Source: Bacteroidales bacterium (GTDB taxonomy: Bacteria > Bacteroidota > Bacteroidia > Bacteroidales > UBA932). Taken from it: a stretch of DNA of 64,000 bases. The stretch is taken from positions 55,403 through 119,402 of the forward strand of contig JAGBAO010000004.1 in the NCBI GenBank assembly GCA_017938925.1, read 5' to 3'. The position numbers were made by a program, and so were the translations under genes. Below, in pieces: positions 1-7,515 of the stretch. The first letter of the stretch is position 1. Each line of letters opens with the position of its first letter. The notes under the pieces were generated by a model that ran no database searches, was not told where the DNA came from, and saw only the letters and a program-made list of their open reading frames with translations.

Positions 1-1
1 T

Positions 2-1369
2 TCGAAGATCGCCCTTACCGTTGCAAAGGTCAACGGTAACGACATCCAGGTCATATATTACAAGGAGACACCTTCTGCCGGCATCAAGAACAGCAGCGTC
101 TTCAATCCGAGTCATGTCACAGGGCCTCTCGGAGAAGCTGTGCGTGAGGCTGAGGAGAATCTCGGCATAAAGATAACACAGGCTGTGGTCGGTATGCCGC
201 GGTACCCCATCAGGCAGGAAAGCAACACCGGCAAGATCGAGGACAGAGGCTGCGACACTGACATCACAGCCGAGAATATCGCCGAACTCAAGAGATTCGC
301 CCAGGACTCCTATCCGCTCGACGACCCTGGCAGGGAGGCAATATATGGTGCTGTCGCTCAGTCATTCTCTGACGGAGAAAATTTCCAGATAATTGAAAAC
401 GAAATCATCGGAATGACAAGCGATGTCCTTGAAGGCAATTTCAAGATATTCATCGGAAAGAAGAGCGATCTGACAAAGATAGACCTTGCGATGAACAAGT
501 CCGGTCTGTCAGCGGTACGCAAATACTTCACAGCCGACTCCACGGCAAAGGCTGTCCTGGAATATTCCGAGATGGAAAACGGAGTGGCCCTCATCGATTT
601 CGGTGCGGGATGCACATCTGTTTCCATATATCACGGGAACATCATGAGGCATTATGCTTCGATTCCATTCGGAGGAAGAAACATCACCGACGACATCAAG
701 AGCGAATGCCAGATTTCAGCAAAGCTTGCCGAAAACATAAAGAAGGCCTTCGGAGCATGTATGCCGGACAAGCTGCAGAATCTTGGAGAAAAGGTCATAC
801 ATATAAAGAGCAACACCAGCGAACCTGACAAGCAGCTCCCGGTGAAGTACCTTTCCGAAATCATCACTGCCCGGGTGGAGGAAATCCTGATGGCCATCCT
901 GTATGAGATTCAGGAAAGCGGATTCGCCGACATGCTCAGAAGCGGGATCGTGGTGACAGGAGGCAGTGCCCTGCTTCCTAATCTGGGAACGTTCATAAAC
1001 GAAATTTCCGGATTCAGGGTGAGGATGGGATATCCGAAACGCTATTTCTCATGCCAGGGATGTGACGGCATCTTCGAACCATCTGCTACGTCATCTGTCG
1101 GTCTTATCCTTGCGGCAAGCGAAAGAGCCGAATTCAACTGTGCCCTTTACAGGGAAGATAAACCGGAAGACAAGCCTGCCGAGGATGAGAATCCGAATGG
1201 AGAACTGTTCTCCGACCAGGCTATGGAAGGTGTGGTGGTCTCAGTGCCTGACCGGGGTCCTAAACAGCCTGAAAGCAAGACACCTAAGGTCACATGGACT
1301 GAAAAGGTCACGACATTCGTGGGCAACCTGTTCGAGACTGTAATGAATGATGTTGAAAGCGAACATTAG
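2..1369 (+). CDS. ftsA: Cell division protein FtsA (5' end cut by window)
   Basis: Actin-fold ATPase that tethers FtsZ to the inner membrane. The reading frame is open from base 2, and the first visible residues (SKIALTVAKVNG) match the start of an FtsA actin fold, so only about 10-15 residues are missing. The phosphate-binding DFGAG motif lies near the middle, and the adenosine motif VTGGSALLPN lies towards the end. After a charged linker the protein ends in an amphipathic helix (WTEKVTTFVGNLFETV), the usual membrane-targeting sequence. ftsZ begins 11 bases downstream, the normal end of a division and cell wall cluster. An internal GTG at 140 could be mistaken for the start, but coding clearly continues upstream of it. 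Confidence 0.95.
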   Translation, partial: SKIALTVAKVNGNDIQVIYYKETPSAGIKNSSVFNPSHVTGPLGEAVREAEENLGIKITQAVVGMPRYPIRQESNTGKIEDRGCDTDITAENIAELKRFAQDSYPLDDPGREAIYGAVAQSFSDGENFQIIENEIIGMTSDVLEGNFKIFIGKKSDLTKIDLAMNKSGLSAVRKYFTADSTAKAVLEYSEMENGVALIDFGAGCTSVSIYHGNIMRHYASIPFGGRNITDDIKSECQISAKLAENIKKAFGACMPDKLQNLGEKVIHIKSNTSEPDKQLPVKYLSEIITARVEEILMAILYEIQESGFADMLRSGIVVTGGSALLPNLGTFINEISGFRVRMGYPKRYFSCQGCDGIFEPSATSSVGLILAASERAEFNCALYREDKPEDKPAEDENPNGELFSDQAMEGVVVSVPDRGPKQPESKTPKVTWTEKVTTFVGNLFETVMNDVESEH

Positions 1370-1380
1370 GAGGACTTGAT

Positions 1381-2646
1381 ATGATTGATATATTTGAGAA
1401 CAACGTGGAGCTGACTCCGACTGACTGGGTCACTACGGATTCAATTATAAAGGTGATCGGTGTAGGCGGCGGAGGCTGCAATGCCGTGAACTACATGTAC
1501 AACCAGAAGATAGAAGGATGCACCTTCATCGTCTGCAACACGGACTCGCAGGCTCTTGACAAGTGCGACGTACCGATCAAGATCCAGCTCGGAGAAGGTC
1601 TGGGAGCGGGAACCAACCCTACGGAAGGACGAAATGCCGCCCTCAACTCACAGGATGAGATCGCTGCCAAGGTGCTGGACAACAACACCGACATGCTCTT
1701 CATCACAGCCGGCATGGGTGGCGGTACCGGCACTGGTGCCGCACCGGTAATTGCAGCAATGGCAAAGAAGAAGGGAATCCTCACAGTGGGAGTCGTGACC
1801 ATTCCGTTCAGAAACCAGGGCAACGAGACTATGTCGAAGGCCATAGACGGGATCAACGAACTGGAAAAGAATGTGGACAGCCTTCTGATAATCGACAACG
1901 AGAAACTGTTCGACTTCTATGGAGACCTGCTGCTTCAGGATGCCTTCCCTAAGGCGGATGAGGTTCTGGCTACCGCAGTCCGCGGAATCACCGAAATCAT
2001 CAAGAAGCGCGGATATATCAATGTGGACTTCAAGGATGTGAAGACCATGATGAAGAACAGCGGAATGGCCCTTATGGGATGCGGCACAGGAACCGGAGAG
2101 AACAGGATCGAGGATGCCGTGCGTCTGGCATTGGAATCGCCGCTTCTTAATGACTTCGACCTCACGACAGCAAAGAATGTCCTTATCAACATCACAGTCG
2201 GAAAGAACGAGAAGGGAATGACCATGACCGAGCTCGGACGTGTCAGCGAACTGATAAAGAACTACACTGGAAAGGCCAACAACTTCAAGAGCGGTATCGT
2301 ATATGAAGAGGATCCGGAATTCGGTGACAGGGTGAACATCACAGTGATCGCAACCGGCTTCAGGATGAGCATGCTGCTTCCTATGAACGACATGGGAAAC
2401 ATCATAATTATAGAAAGCGACTTTGAATATGACAAGGAGACATTCGCTGCGGAAAACATCGGAGAGCTCCCGGAGACGCGCAGCCAGAAGATCGGCTACA
2501 ACAATGCGGAGATCAGAAAGAAGATAGTCTTCGAAGAAGGCAGAAAGCCGGCTCTTCTGGTGGCTGAAGGCCAGGACAAGAGCGAATTGGAGAATACAGC
2601 TGCAATCCGTAGAAAGACTCCTGCATCGGGGAAACGCGAGGAATAG
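1381..2646 (+). CDS. ftsZ: Cell division GTPase FtsZ
   Basis: Tubulin-like GTPase that forms the cytokinetic ring. The glycine-rich loop GVGGGGCNAVN is at about residues 27-37, and the tubulin signature GGGTGTG is at 113-119. T-loop 7 residues that stimulate hydrolysis follow in the region NVDFKDVKTMM. At 421 residues it is within the family range. The C-terminus has a variable linker and then ELENTAAIRRKTP, which fits the conserved tail that binds FtsA, followed by a short basic and acidic end. It is probably co-transcribed with ftsA, 11 bases upstream. Confidence 0.98.
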   Translation: MIDIFENNVELTPTDWVTTDSIIKVIGVGGGGCNAVNYMYNQKIEGCTFIVCNTDSQALDKCDVPIKIQLGEGLGAGTNPTEGRNAALNSQDEIAAKVLDNNTDMLFITAGMGGGTGTGAAPVIAAMAKKKGILTVGVVTIPFRNQGNETMSKAIDGINELEKNVDSLLIIDNEKLFDFYGDLLLQDAFPKADEVLATAVRGITEIIKKRGYINVDFKDVKTMMKNSGMALMGCGTGTGENRIEDAVRLALESPLLNDFDLTTAKNVLINITVGKNEKGMTMTELGRVSELIKNYTGKANNFKSGIVYEEDPEFGDRVNITVIATGFRMSMLLPMNDMGNIIIIESDFEYDKETFAAENIGELPETRSQKIGYNNAEIRKKIVFEEGRKPALLVAEGQDKSELENTAAIRRKTPASGKREE

Positions 2647-2655
2647 GATTTTTTG

Positions 2656-2663
2656 TATATTTG
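2656..2663 (+). promoter_or_regulatory. -7 promoter element for gltX
   Basis: TATATTTG matches the Bacteroidetes -7 consensus TAnnTTTG, just after the ftsZ stop and 26 bases before the gltX start. No clear TTTG was found at the expected -33 position. Confidence 0.5.
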
Positions 2664-2688
2664 CGACCGTTTTCGAATATAAGACTTT

Positions 2689-4332
2689 ATGACAATGGAA
2701 AGAAAGACACGAGTTCGTTTTGCGCCGTCCCCGACAGGCCCGCTCCATATGGGCGGAGTCAGGACAGCACTCTATAACTATCTCTTCGCAAAGCAGCGCG
2801 GAGGAGACTTCATCATAAGAATCGAGGATACAGACTCACAGAGATTCGTCCCTGGAGCCGAGAAATATATAATAGAAGCCCTGAACTGGTGCGGCATAAT
2901 CCCCGATGAGGGCGTGGATGCAGAAGGAAATGTTGTGGAGACCGCTTCAGAGCGTCATCCGCATGCACCTTACAGGCAGAGCCAGAGGAAGCCTCTCTAC
3001 CGTCAGTATGCAGAACAGCTTGTTGCGGCAGGTCATGCATATTATGCATTTGATACAGCTGAGGAGCTCGGAGCGAAGCGTGCGGAAATGGAGGCTGCCG
3101 GGCAGACCTTCATCTATGGCCAGACCACACGCATGGGCCTGCGCAACTCCCTCTCCCTTCCTGAAAGCGAGTGGAAGGAACTCCTGGAAACACGCACAGA
3201 CTGGACAATCCGCTTCAAGATGCCGGAGAACAGGGTCGTGAAGATGGACGACCTGATCCGTGGCCATGTCGAAGTGAACACATCCACTCTCGATGACAAG
3301 GTCCTCTGGAAAAGGGCTGACGAACTACCAACATACCATCTTGCAAACATAGTCGACGACCACCTCATGGAGATCACCGAAGTGATCCGCGGCGAGGAGT
3401 GGCTCCCGTCACTTCCGCTTCACTACCTCCTTTACGAGGCATTCGGATGGACTGAGACACAGCCACGTTTCGCCCATCTGTCACTTCTTCTCAAGCCTGA
3501 CGGGAAGGGCAAGCTGAGCAAGCGCGACGGTGACCGTCTGGGCTTCCCGGTCTTCCCGCTCAGATGGGTGAACGCCGAGGGTGAAGTATCTCGCGGATAT
3601 CGTGAAGACGGATATTTCCCTGAAGCTTTCGTGAACCTTCTGGCAATGCTCGGATGGAATCCGGGAACTGAGCAGGAACTCTTCTCTCTTGAGGAACTTG
3701 TCGGAGCTTTCTCGCTCGAAAGAGTCGTCAAGTCAGGAGCACGTTTCAATGCCGAGAAGGCAAAATGGTACAACAAGGAGTATCTCCGCATGAAGCCGGT
3801 GGAGGAGCTTGCCTCGGAGTTTATCCCTGTGCTTGAGTCACACGGCCTTCAGATCGTGGACTGCCCTGCATGCGCTCTCACTGCCGGTTCCGAGATGACT
3901 GTAAGCGGAGCTGACTTCGAAAACAGGATATTCTCACGCCAGTATGTGGAGAGAATCGTGGCGCTGATCCAGGAAAGAGCCACATTCGTAGCCGACTTCT
4001 GGGACATCGCTCCGTACCTCTTTGTGGCTCCTGCCGCATTCGTGGAGAAGGACGCCGCAAAGTTCTGGAAGGAAGAGAACTACACTCTCGCTCTCAAGGT
4101 GGCTGACTTCATCCTCGGATTCGAAGGAGAATTCACCAAGGAAGCGCTTGAAGGACCGCTTGAAGAGTATATCCGCGGCAACGAATGGCCTATGGGCAAG
4201 GTGATGAACTGCCTCAGACTTGCAATGGTAGGCGGATCGAACGGTCTTGGAATCGCAGACATCGTGACCCTGATCGGCAAGAAGGAGTTCGCAAAGAGAA
4301 TCGACTTCATCAAGAACACGCTCGGCTGCTAA
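2689..4332 (+). CDS. gltX: Glutamate--tRNA ligase
   Basis: Class I aminoacyl-tRNA synthetase that charges tRNA-Glu in the cytoplasm. The HIGH-type signature sits in PSPTGPLHMGG (residues 13-23), and the KMSKS-type loop is KLSKR at 275-279. At 547 residues it is longer than the E. coli enzyme, but the extra sequence lies within the catalytic and anticodon-binding parts rather than in a fused domain. The start ATG at 2689 is followed by a second ATG two codons later; either would serve. It follows ftsZ but has its own -7 element, and a strong terminator follows the stop codon. Confidence 0.97.
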   Translation: MTMERKTRVRFAPSPTGPLHMGGVRTALYNYLFAKQRGGDFIIRIEDTDSQRFVPGAEKYIIEALNWCGIIPDEGVDAEGNVVETASERHPHAPYRQSQRKPLYRQYAEQLVAAGHAYYAFDTAEELGAKRAEMEAAGQTFIYGQTTRMGLRNSLSLPESEWKELLETRTDWTIRFKMPENRVVKMDDLIRGHVEVNTSTLDDKVLWKRADELPTYHLANIVDDHLMEITEVIRGEEWLPSLPLHYLLYEAFGWTETQPRFAHLSLLLKPDGKGKLSKRDGDRLGFPVFPLRWVNAEGEVSRGYREDGYFPEAFVNLLAMLGWNPGTEQELFSLEELVGAFSLERVVKSGARFNAEKAKWYNKEYLRMKPVEELASEFIPVLESHGLQIVDCPACALTAGSEMTVSGADFENRIFSRQYVERIVALIQERATFVADFWDIAPYLFVAPAAFVEKDAAKFWKEENYTLALKVADFILGFEGEFTKEALEGPLEEYIRGNEWPMGKVMNCLRLAMVGGSNGLGIADIVTLIGKKEFAKRIDFIKNTLGC

Positions 4333-4350
4333 CCGATACATTATTCTGGA

Positions 4351-4390
4351 AAGTCGGAGAGAAGGTCTATCTTTTCTCCGACTTTTTCTT
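4351..4390 (+). terminator. Rho-independent terminator after gltX
   Basis: A 13-bp stem (4351-4363 with 4372-4384, one G-U pair) and an 8-base loop are followed by a T-rich run. The stop codon of a possible minus-strand small ORF falls inside the loop. Confidence 0.85.
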
Positions 4391-4474
4391 TATCCTGCTT
4401 CGATAAATCTCGACACCTATCAATATCCAGCACAACACTGATAATATGATAGAAATGACTGATGACGGATGCAT
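4367..4474 (-). CDS. Possible one-helix membrane peptide, 35 aa
   Basis: Short open frame on the minus strand in the AT-rich gap between gltX and rpiB. It would encode 35 residues: a short N-terminus, a hydrophobic stretch (VISIILSVLCWILIGV) able to span the membrane, and a strongly basic tail (RSRIKKKSEKR). Its start lies 3 bases after the stop of the preceding small ORF, in the same frame, so the two could be a translationally coupled pair or one gene broken by a stop codon. I recognise no family. Its last codons overlap the gltX terminator stem, which weakens the case for a selected gene. Confidence 0.3.
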   Translation of the reverse strand: MHPSSVISIILSVLCWILIGVEIYRSRIKKKSEKR

Positions 4475-4477
4475 AAT

Positions 4478-4573
4478 CTATATACCATTTTTATAGTAGA
4501 ACAATCCCACAACCAATGTACTTACTGCTATAACTACCCCGATAGTGTAGGTCATGAAAATAGAGCCAGACAT
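4478..4573 (-). CDS. Possible one-helix membrane peptide, 31 aa
   Basis: Open frame of 31 codons on the minus strand, almost entirely one hydrophobic helix (TYTIGVVIAVSTLVVGLFYY) with a short polar end. A good promoter match (TTTG, 19 bases, TATTTTTG) lies at 4638-4668, so a transcript would begin near 4631 with a leader of about 58 bases. A further 27-codon frame (4552-4635) overlaps its start in another frame and encodes a basic N-terminus, so a frameshifted older gene is an alternative reading. No family recognised. Confidence 0.3.
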   Translation of the reverse strand: MSGSIFMTYTIGVVIAVSTLVVGLFYYKNGI

Positions 4574-4637
4574 ATCATTAAAGAATAATCTCCAAATCGC
4601 TTTTTGACAGAATGGTTCTTCTTCCCCTTACTCATCA

Positions 4638-4668
4638 CAAAAATAAATTAAATTCAACAAACCTCAAA
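4638..4668 (-). promoter_or_regulatory. Predicted minus-strand promoter in gltX-rpiB gap
   Basis: Read on the minus strand: TTTG (4668-4665), 19 bases, TATTTTTG (4645-4638). This is a full match to the Bacteroidetes promoter pattern. It points at the small ORFs at 4367-4573, and no other gene there could use it. Confidence 0.45.
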
Positions 4669-4787
4669 ATCAAGCGCTACGGGACAAAGAAAGAATATAT
4701 CTGTCGGAAAAGTGTTGTTTTTGATGAAAGACAACAAAGTTTTTCTCTTTTTTAGTCAAATTTCTTTTTTTTAGTCTGCGTCGGGAT

Positions 4788-4795
4788 TATCTTTG
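4788..4795 (+). promoter_or_regulatory. -7 promoter element for rpiB
   Basis: TATCTTTG, an exact TAnnTTTG match, lies 25 bases before the rpiB ATG and behind a T-rich stretch. Probably drives rpiB-truB-MATE. Confidence 0.6.
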
Positions 4796-4820
4796 CGTCC
4801 GGAATAAACTTTTTTCAGAT

Positions 4821-5252
4821 ATGAAGATCGGAATATGCAACGACCACGCTGGCGTGGAGTACAAGAACAGACTTGTGGAATACCTCACAGGCAAAGGTCA
4901 CGAGATGGTGAATTTCGGAACCGACACCACTGCAAGCATGGACTATCCTGACGTGGCGCACCGTCTGGCAACCGCAGTTGAAAACGGAGAAGTGGAACTT
5001 GGAATCGCATTCTGCGGCACAGGAAACGGAATGGCCATGGCCCTGAACAAACATCAGGGAATCCGTGCAGGACTCTGCTGGTCTGCGGAAATCGGCAAGC
5101 TGATCAAGCAGCACAACAATGCCAATATCCTCGTCATGCCTGCCCGTTTCATCCCTTTTGAGACAGTCATCGAAATATGCGACGCATGGCTGGATGAGGA
5201 GTTCGAGGGAGGACGTCATCAGACCCGCATTGACAAGATACCTTGTAAATAA
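4821..5252 (+). CDS. rpiB: Ribose-5-phosphate isomerase B
   Basis: Interconverts ribose 5-phosphate and ribulose 5-phosphate in the non-oxidative pentose phosphate pathway. Family residues are present: Asp8-His9 in NDHAG, the catalytic Cys65 in the anion-hole loop CGTGNG, and His98 in HNNANIL, with GGRHQTRIDKI near the C-terminus. At 143 residues it has the usual RpiB/LacAB length and is unrelated in sequence to RpiA. It is first of a three-gene group with truB (6 bases downstream) and a MATE exporter. The related sugar-phosphate isomerases (AlsB, LacAB) are the only close alternatives. Confidence 0.93.
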   Translation: MKIGICNDHAGVEYKNRLVEYLTGKGHEMVNFGTDTTASMDYPDVAHRLATAVENGEVELGIAFCGTGNGMAMALNKHQGIRAGLCWSAEIGKLIKQHNNANILVMPARFIPFETVIEICDAWLDEEFEGGRHQTRIDKIPCK

Positions 5253-5258
5253 TCAGAC

Positions 5259-6155
5259 TTGGAAGCATTGATACTTACCCCGGAGTCCCCTGCCCTTTCA
5301 AGGAACATCGAGGACTATCCGGAAGGGATAATAATCCCCATAGACAAACCATACAGATGGACATCGGCGGACGTGATCAGAAAGGTCAAGTACGCCGCTA
5401 TCCGTCATTTCGGAAAGAAGAACCTCAAGGTGGGCCATGCCGGCACCCTTGACCCTCTCGCAACCGGAGTTCTTCTGGTGTGTATAGGAAAGGCTACCAA
5501 ACTGGCCGAGACACTTCAGTCGCACGACAAGGAATATGTTGCCGGAGTCACCTTCGGTGCGACCACACCGTCATATGACCTGGAAAAGGAGATCGACAGG
5601 TTCTTCCCATATGACCACATAACATCCGAGTCTGTTGCCGAGGCTCTGCCCGGCTTCATAGGAGAGCAGGAGCAGATCGCTCCCCTCTTTTCTGCCAAAT
5701 CGGTGGACGGAGTCAGGGCATATGAGCTGGCCCGCAGACTCTATAAAGCCTCCGTCAGAGGGGAGGATGCTCTGGATGAGACGGCAAGGGAACTCATCAG
5801 AGTCTCTAAGATCAATGTATCTGAACTGGAATTGGTTGAATTCACCTCAGGTCTCAGTATTCCGGAAAGCGGACTGGGTGGAGGGGGAGAAAACAACCCC
5901 TCCACCCAGTCCGCTTCGAGCAGAATAAACGTCACTGACAACTCCGCTCTGGGACTGCCACGGGCTGTGATCCGCATGGCCTGCAGCAAAGGGACATACG
6001 TCAGGGCCTTTGCCCGCGACTTGGGAGAGAAACTGGGCAGCGGGGCACATCTGGACTCGCTTCAGAGGAGCCGCAGCGGAGAGTTCCGCGTCGAGAATGC
6101 TCTGACAGTTGACCAGGCCATAGCCCTGCTGAACGGCGGCACGCAATATTCATAA
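5259..6155 (+). CDS. truB: tRNA pseudouridine(55) synthase TruB with palindromic insertion
   Basis: Makes pseudouridine 55 in the T-loop of tRNAs. The catalytic Asp65 lies in the signature HAGTLDPLATG, and CSKGTYVRAFARDLG is present at about 242-256. The start appears to be TTG: an in-frame stop is only two codons upstream, and no ATG precedes the conserved PIDKPYRWTSADV region. Residues about 198-232 are an extra Gly/Ser/Asn-rich segment where most TruB proteins run straight from the beta strand into the CSKGTY strand. This segment includes a perfect 20-bp inverted repeat in the DNA (5867-5916) that keeps the frame open. The rest of the protein is intact, so activity is likely kept. Confidence 0.93.
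   Translation: MEALILTPESPALSRNIEDYPEGIIIPIDKPYRWTSADVIRKVKYAAIRHFGKKNLKVGHAGTLDPLATGVLLVCIGKATKLAETLQSHDKEYVAGVTFGATTPSYDLEKEIDRFFPYDHITSESVAEALPGFIGEQEQIAPLFSAKSVDGVRAYELARRLYKASVRGEDALDETARELIRVSKINVSELELVEFTSGLSIPESGLGGGGENNPSTQSASSRINVTDNSALGLPRAVIRMACSKGTYVRAFARDLGEKLGSGAHLDSLQRSRSGEFRVENALTVDQAIALLNGGTQYS
5867..5916. repeat. Perfect 20-bp inverted repeat inside truB
   Basis: Arms 5867-5886 and 5897-5916 are exact reverse complements around a 10-base loop. It is GC-rich, encodes residues 204-219 of TruB in frame, and coincides with a segment that other TruB proteins lack. It resembles a small palindromic element inserted within a gene. No second copy was seen in this window. Confidence 0.8.
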
Positions 6156-6174
6156 AACGCTGAGAATCAATAGA

Positions 6175-7515
6175 ATGAGCGCCGCCACACGAACATACTC
6201 ATACAAGAATATATGGAGGGTTGCATACCCGATTCTGATCAGTCTGGTGATGGAGCAGATGATCGGTCTGACCGACACGGCCTTTCTCGGGAGGGTCGGA
6301 GAGATCGAACTGGGAGCATCTGCCATTGCCATCGTATATTATATGGTACTGTTCATGACAGGCTTCGGATTCAGCCTCGGTGCACAGATAATAATCGGCA
6401 GAAGAAACGGCGAAGGCCGGTTCGCAGAAACCGGAAAGGTGTTCTGGAACGGAATATATTTCCTGCTGGGTCTTTCCGTGCTGATCATCCTTGGTTCCGA
6501 ACTGCTGACCCCGTGGCTGATGAGGCTCATGGTTTCCTCGGATGCAATATATACAGCAGCACTGAGCTATGTCAGATGGCGTCTGCCAGGCATGGTCTTC
6601 GCCTTCATGACAGCAATGTACCGTGCATTCTATGTGGGCACTACCCAGACCAGGACACTGACACTGAACTCTGTGGTCATGGTGGCGTCAAATATCGTAT
6701 TCAACTGGATTCTGATTTTCGGAAAGTTCGGCCTCCCGGCTCTGGGAATCACAGGAGCTGCGATAGGATCAAGCCTTGCCGAACTCGTCTCGCTGATATT
6801 CTTCATGGTCTACACAAGAGCAAGATGCGACCGCAGGAAATATGGACTGGAAAAGGCTGCACGATTTGATGCCGGCGAACTCAAGGGAATGATGCCGGTG
6901 TGCTCCTGGACCATGATCCAGAACACCATATCAGTGTGCACCTGGTTCATATTCTTCCTGTTCATCGAGCACCTGGGAGAACGTGCTCTCGCCATCTCCA
7001 ACATCACACGTGGAGTGTCCGGACTGCTATGGGTAGTGCTACAGGCCTTTGCCGCAACATGCAGCACCCTGGTCAGCAACATGATAGGAGAAGGGCATCA
7101 GGACAAGGTCATGTCGCTTGTCAAGAGGATTCTGAAACTTTCATACGGAATCGTCAGTGTCATGATAATCATATTCTGCCTGTTCCCTCAGGCTCTGGCC
7201 AGAATATACACAGACATTCCTGATCTGGTCACGGCATCAGTCCCGGCCCTGATCGTGATGTGCACATCATATTTCATCAATACGGGCGGCCAGGTGTTCT
7301 TTCTGGCGGTTTCCGGAACAGGAAGCACAAAGACTGCCTTCCGGCTTGAGCTCGTGGCACTGTTCGTATATATGGTGTACTGCTATGTTGTCGTCAGTGC
7401 ATTGAAGGCAGATGTAGCAATATGCTGGACAGCCGAACACGTATATGCCGGCGTCCTGCTCATCTGCAGCTGGTGGTACATGAAAAGCGGCAGTTGGAAG
7501 AACCGCCGCATCTGA
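6175..7515 (+). CDS. MATE family multidrug/sodium antiporter
   Basis: Inner-membrane exporter of the MATE (NorM/DinF-type) family, expected to expel organic cations or drugs in exchange for Na+ or H+. The protein has 446 residues and about 12 hydrophobic segments arranged as two related halves. The N-terminus shows the family pattern (WRVAYPILISLVMEQMIGLTDTAFLGRVG), and ALGITGAAIGSSLAE stands near the middle. The start ATG lies 19 bases after truB, so co-transcription with rpiB-truB is likely. Its stop codon directly abuts the stop of the convergent transglycosylase gene, and I see no terminator hairpin between them. The substrate cannot be told from sequence. Confidence 0.9.
   Translation: MSAATRTYSYKNIWRVAYPILISLVMEQMIGLTDTAFLGRVGEIELGASAIAIVYYMVLFMTGFGFSLGAQIIIGRRNGEGRFAETGKVFWNGIYFLLGLSVLIILGSELLTPWLMRLMVSSDAIYTAALSYVRWRLPGMVFAFMTAMYRAFYVGTTQTRTLTLNSVVMVASNIVFNWILIFGKFGLPALGITGAAIGSSLAELVSLIFFMVYTRARCDRRKYGLEKAARFDAGELKGMMPVCSWTMIQNTISVCTWFIFFLFIEHLGERALAISNITRGVSGLLWVVLQAFAATCSTLVSNMIGEGHQDKVMSLVKRILKLSYGIVSVMIIIFCLFPQALARIYTDIPDLVTASVPALIVMCTSYFINTGGQVFFLAVSGTGSTKTAFRLELVALFVYMVYCYVVVSALKADVAICWTAEHVYAGVLLICSWWYMKSGSWKNRRI

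Larger units (their letters stand above)
4391..4787. other. AT-rich intergenic region without a recognised gene
   Basis: Between the gltX terminator and the rpiB promoter the DNA is clearly richer in A and T than the flanking genes. It holds only the small minus-strand ORFs and their promoter listed separately, plus several T-runs near 4735-4770. No tRNA, repeat or insertion sequence was seen. Confidence 0.6.

Noticed and set aside
1648-2748. 366-codon open frame on the minus strand over ftsZ
   Set aside because: It is antisense to a complete, highly conserved ftsZ, and its protein has no recognisable motif.
6213-6869. 218-codon open frame in another frame of the MATE exporter
   Set aside because: The MATE frame has clear family motifs and membrane helices; the overlapping product is rich in Arg and His without any motif.
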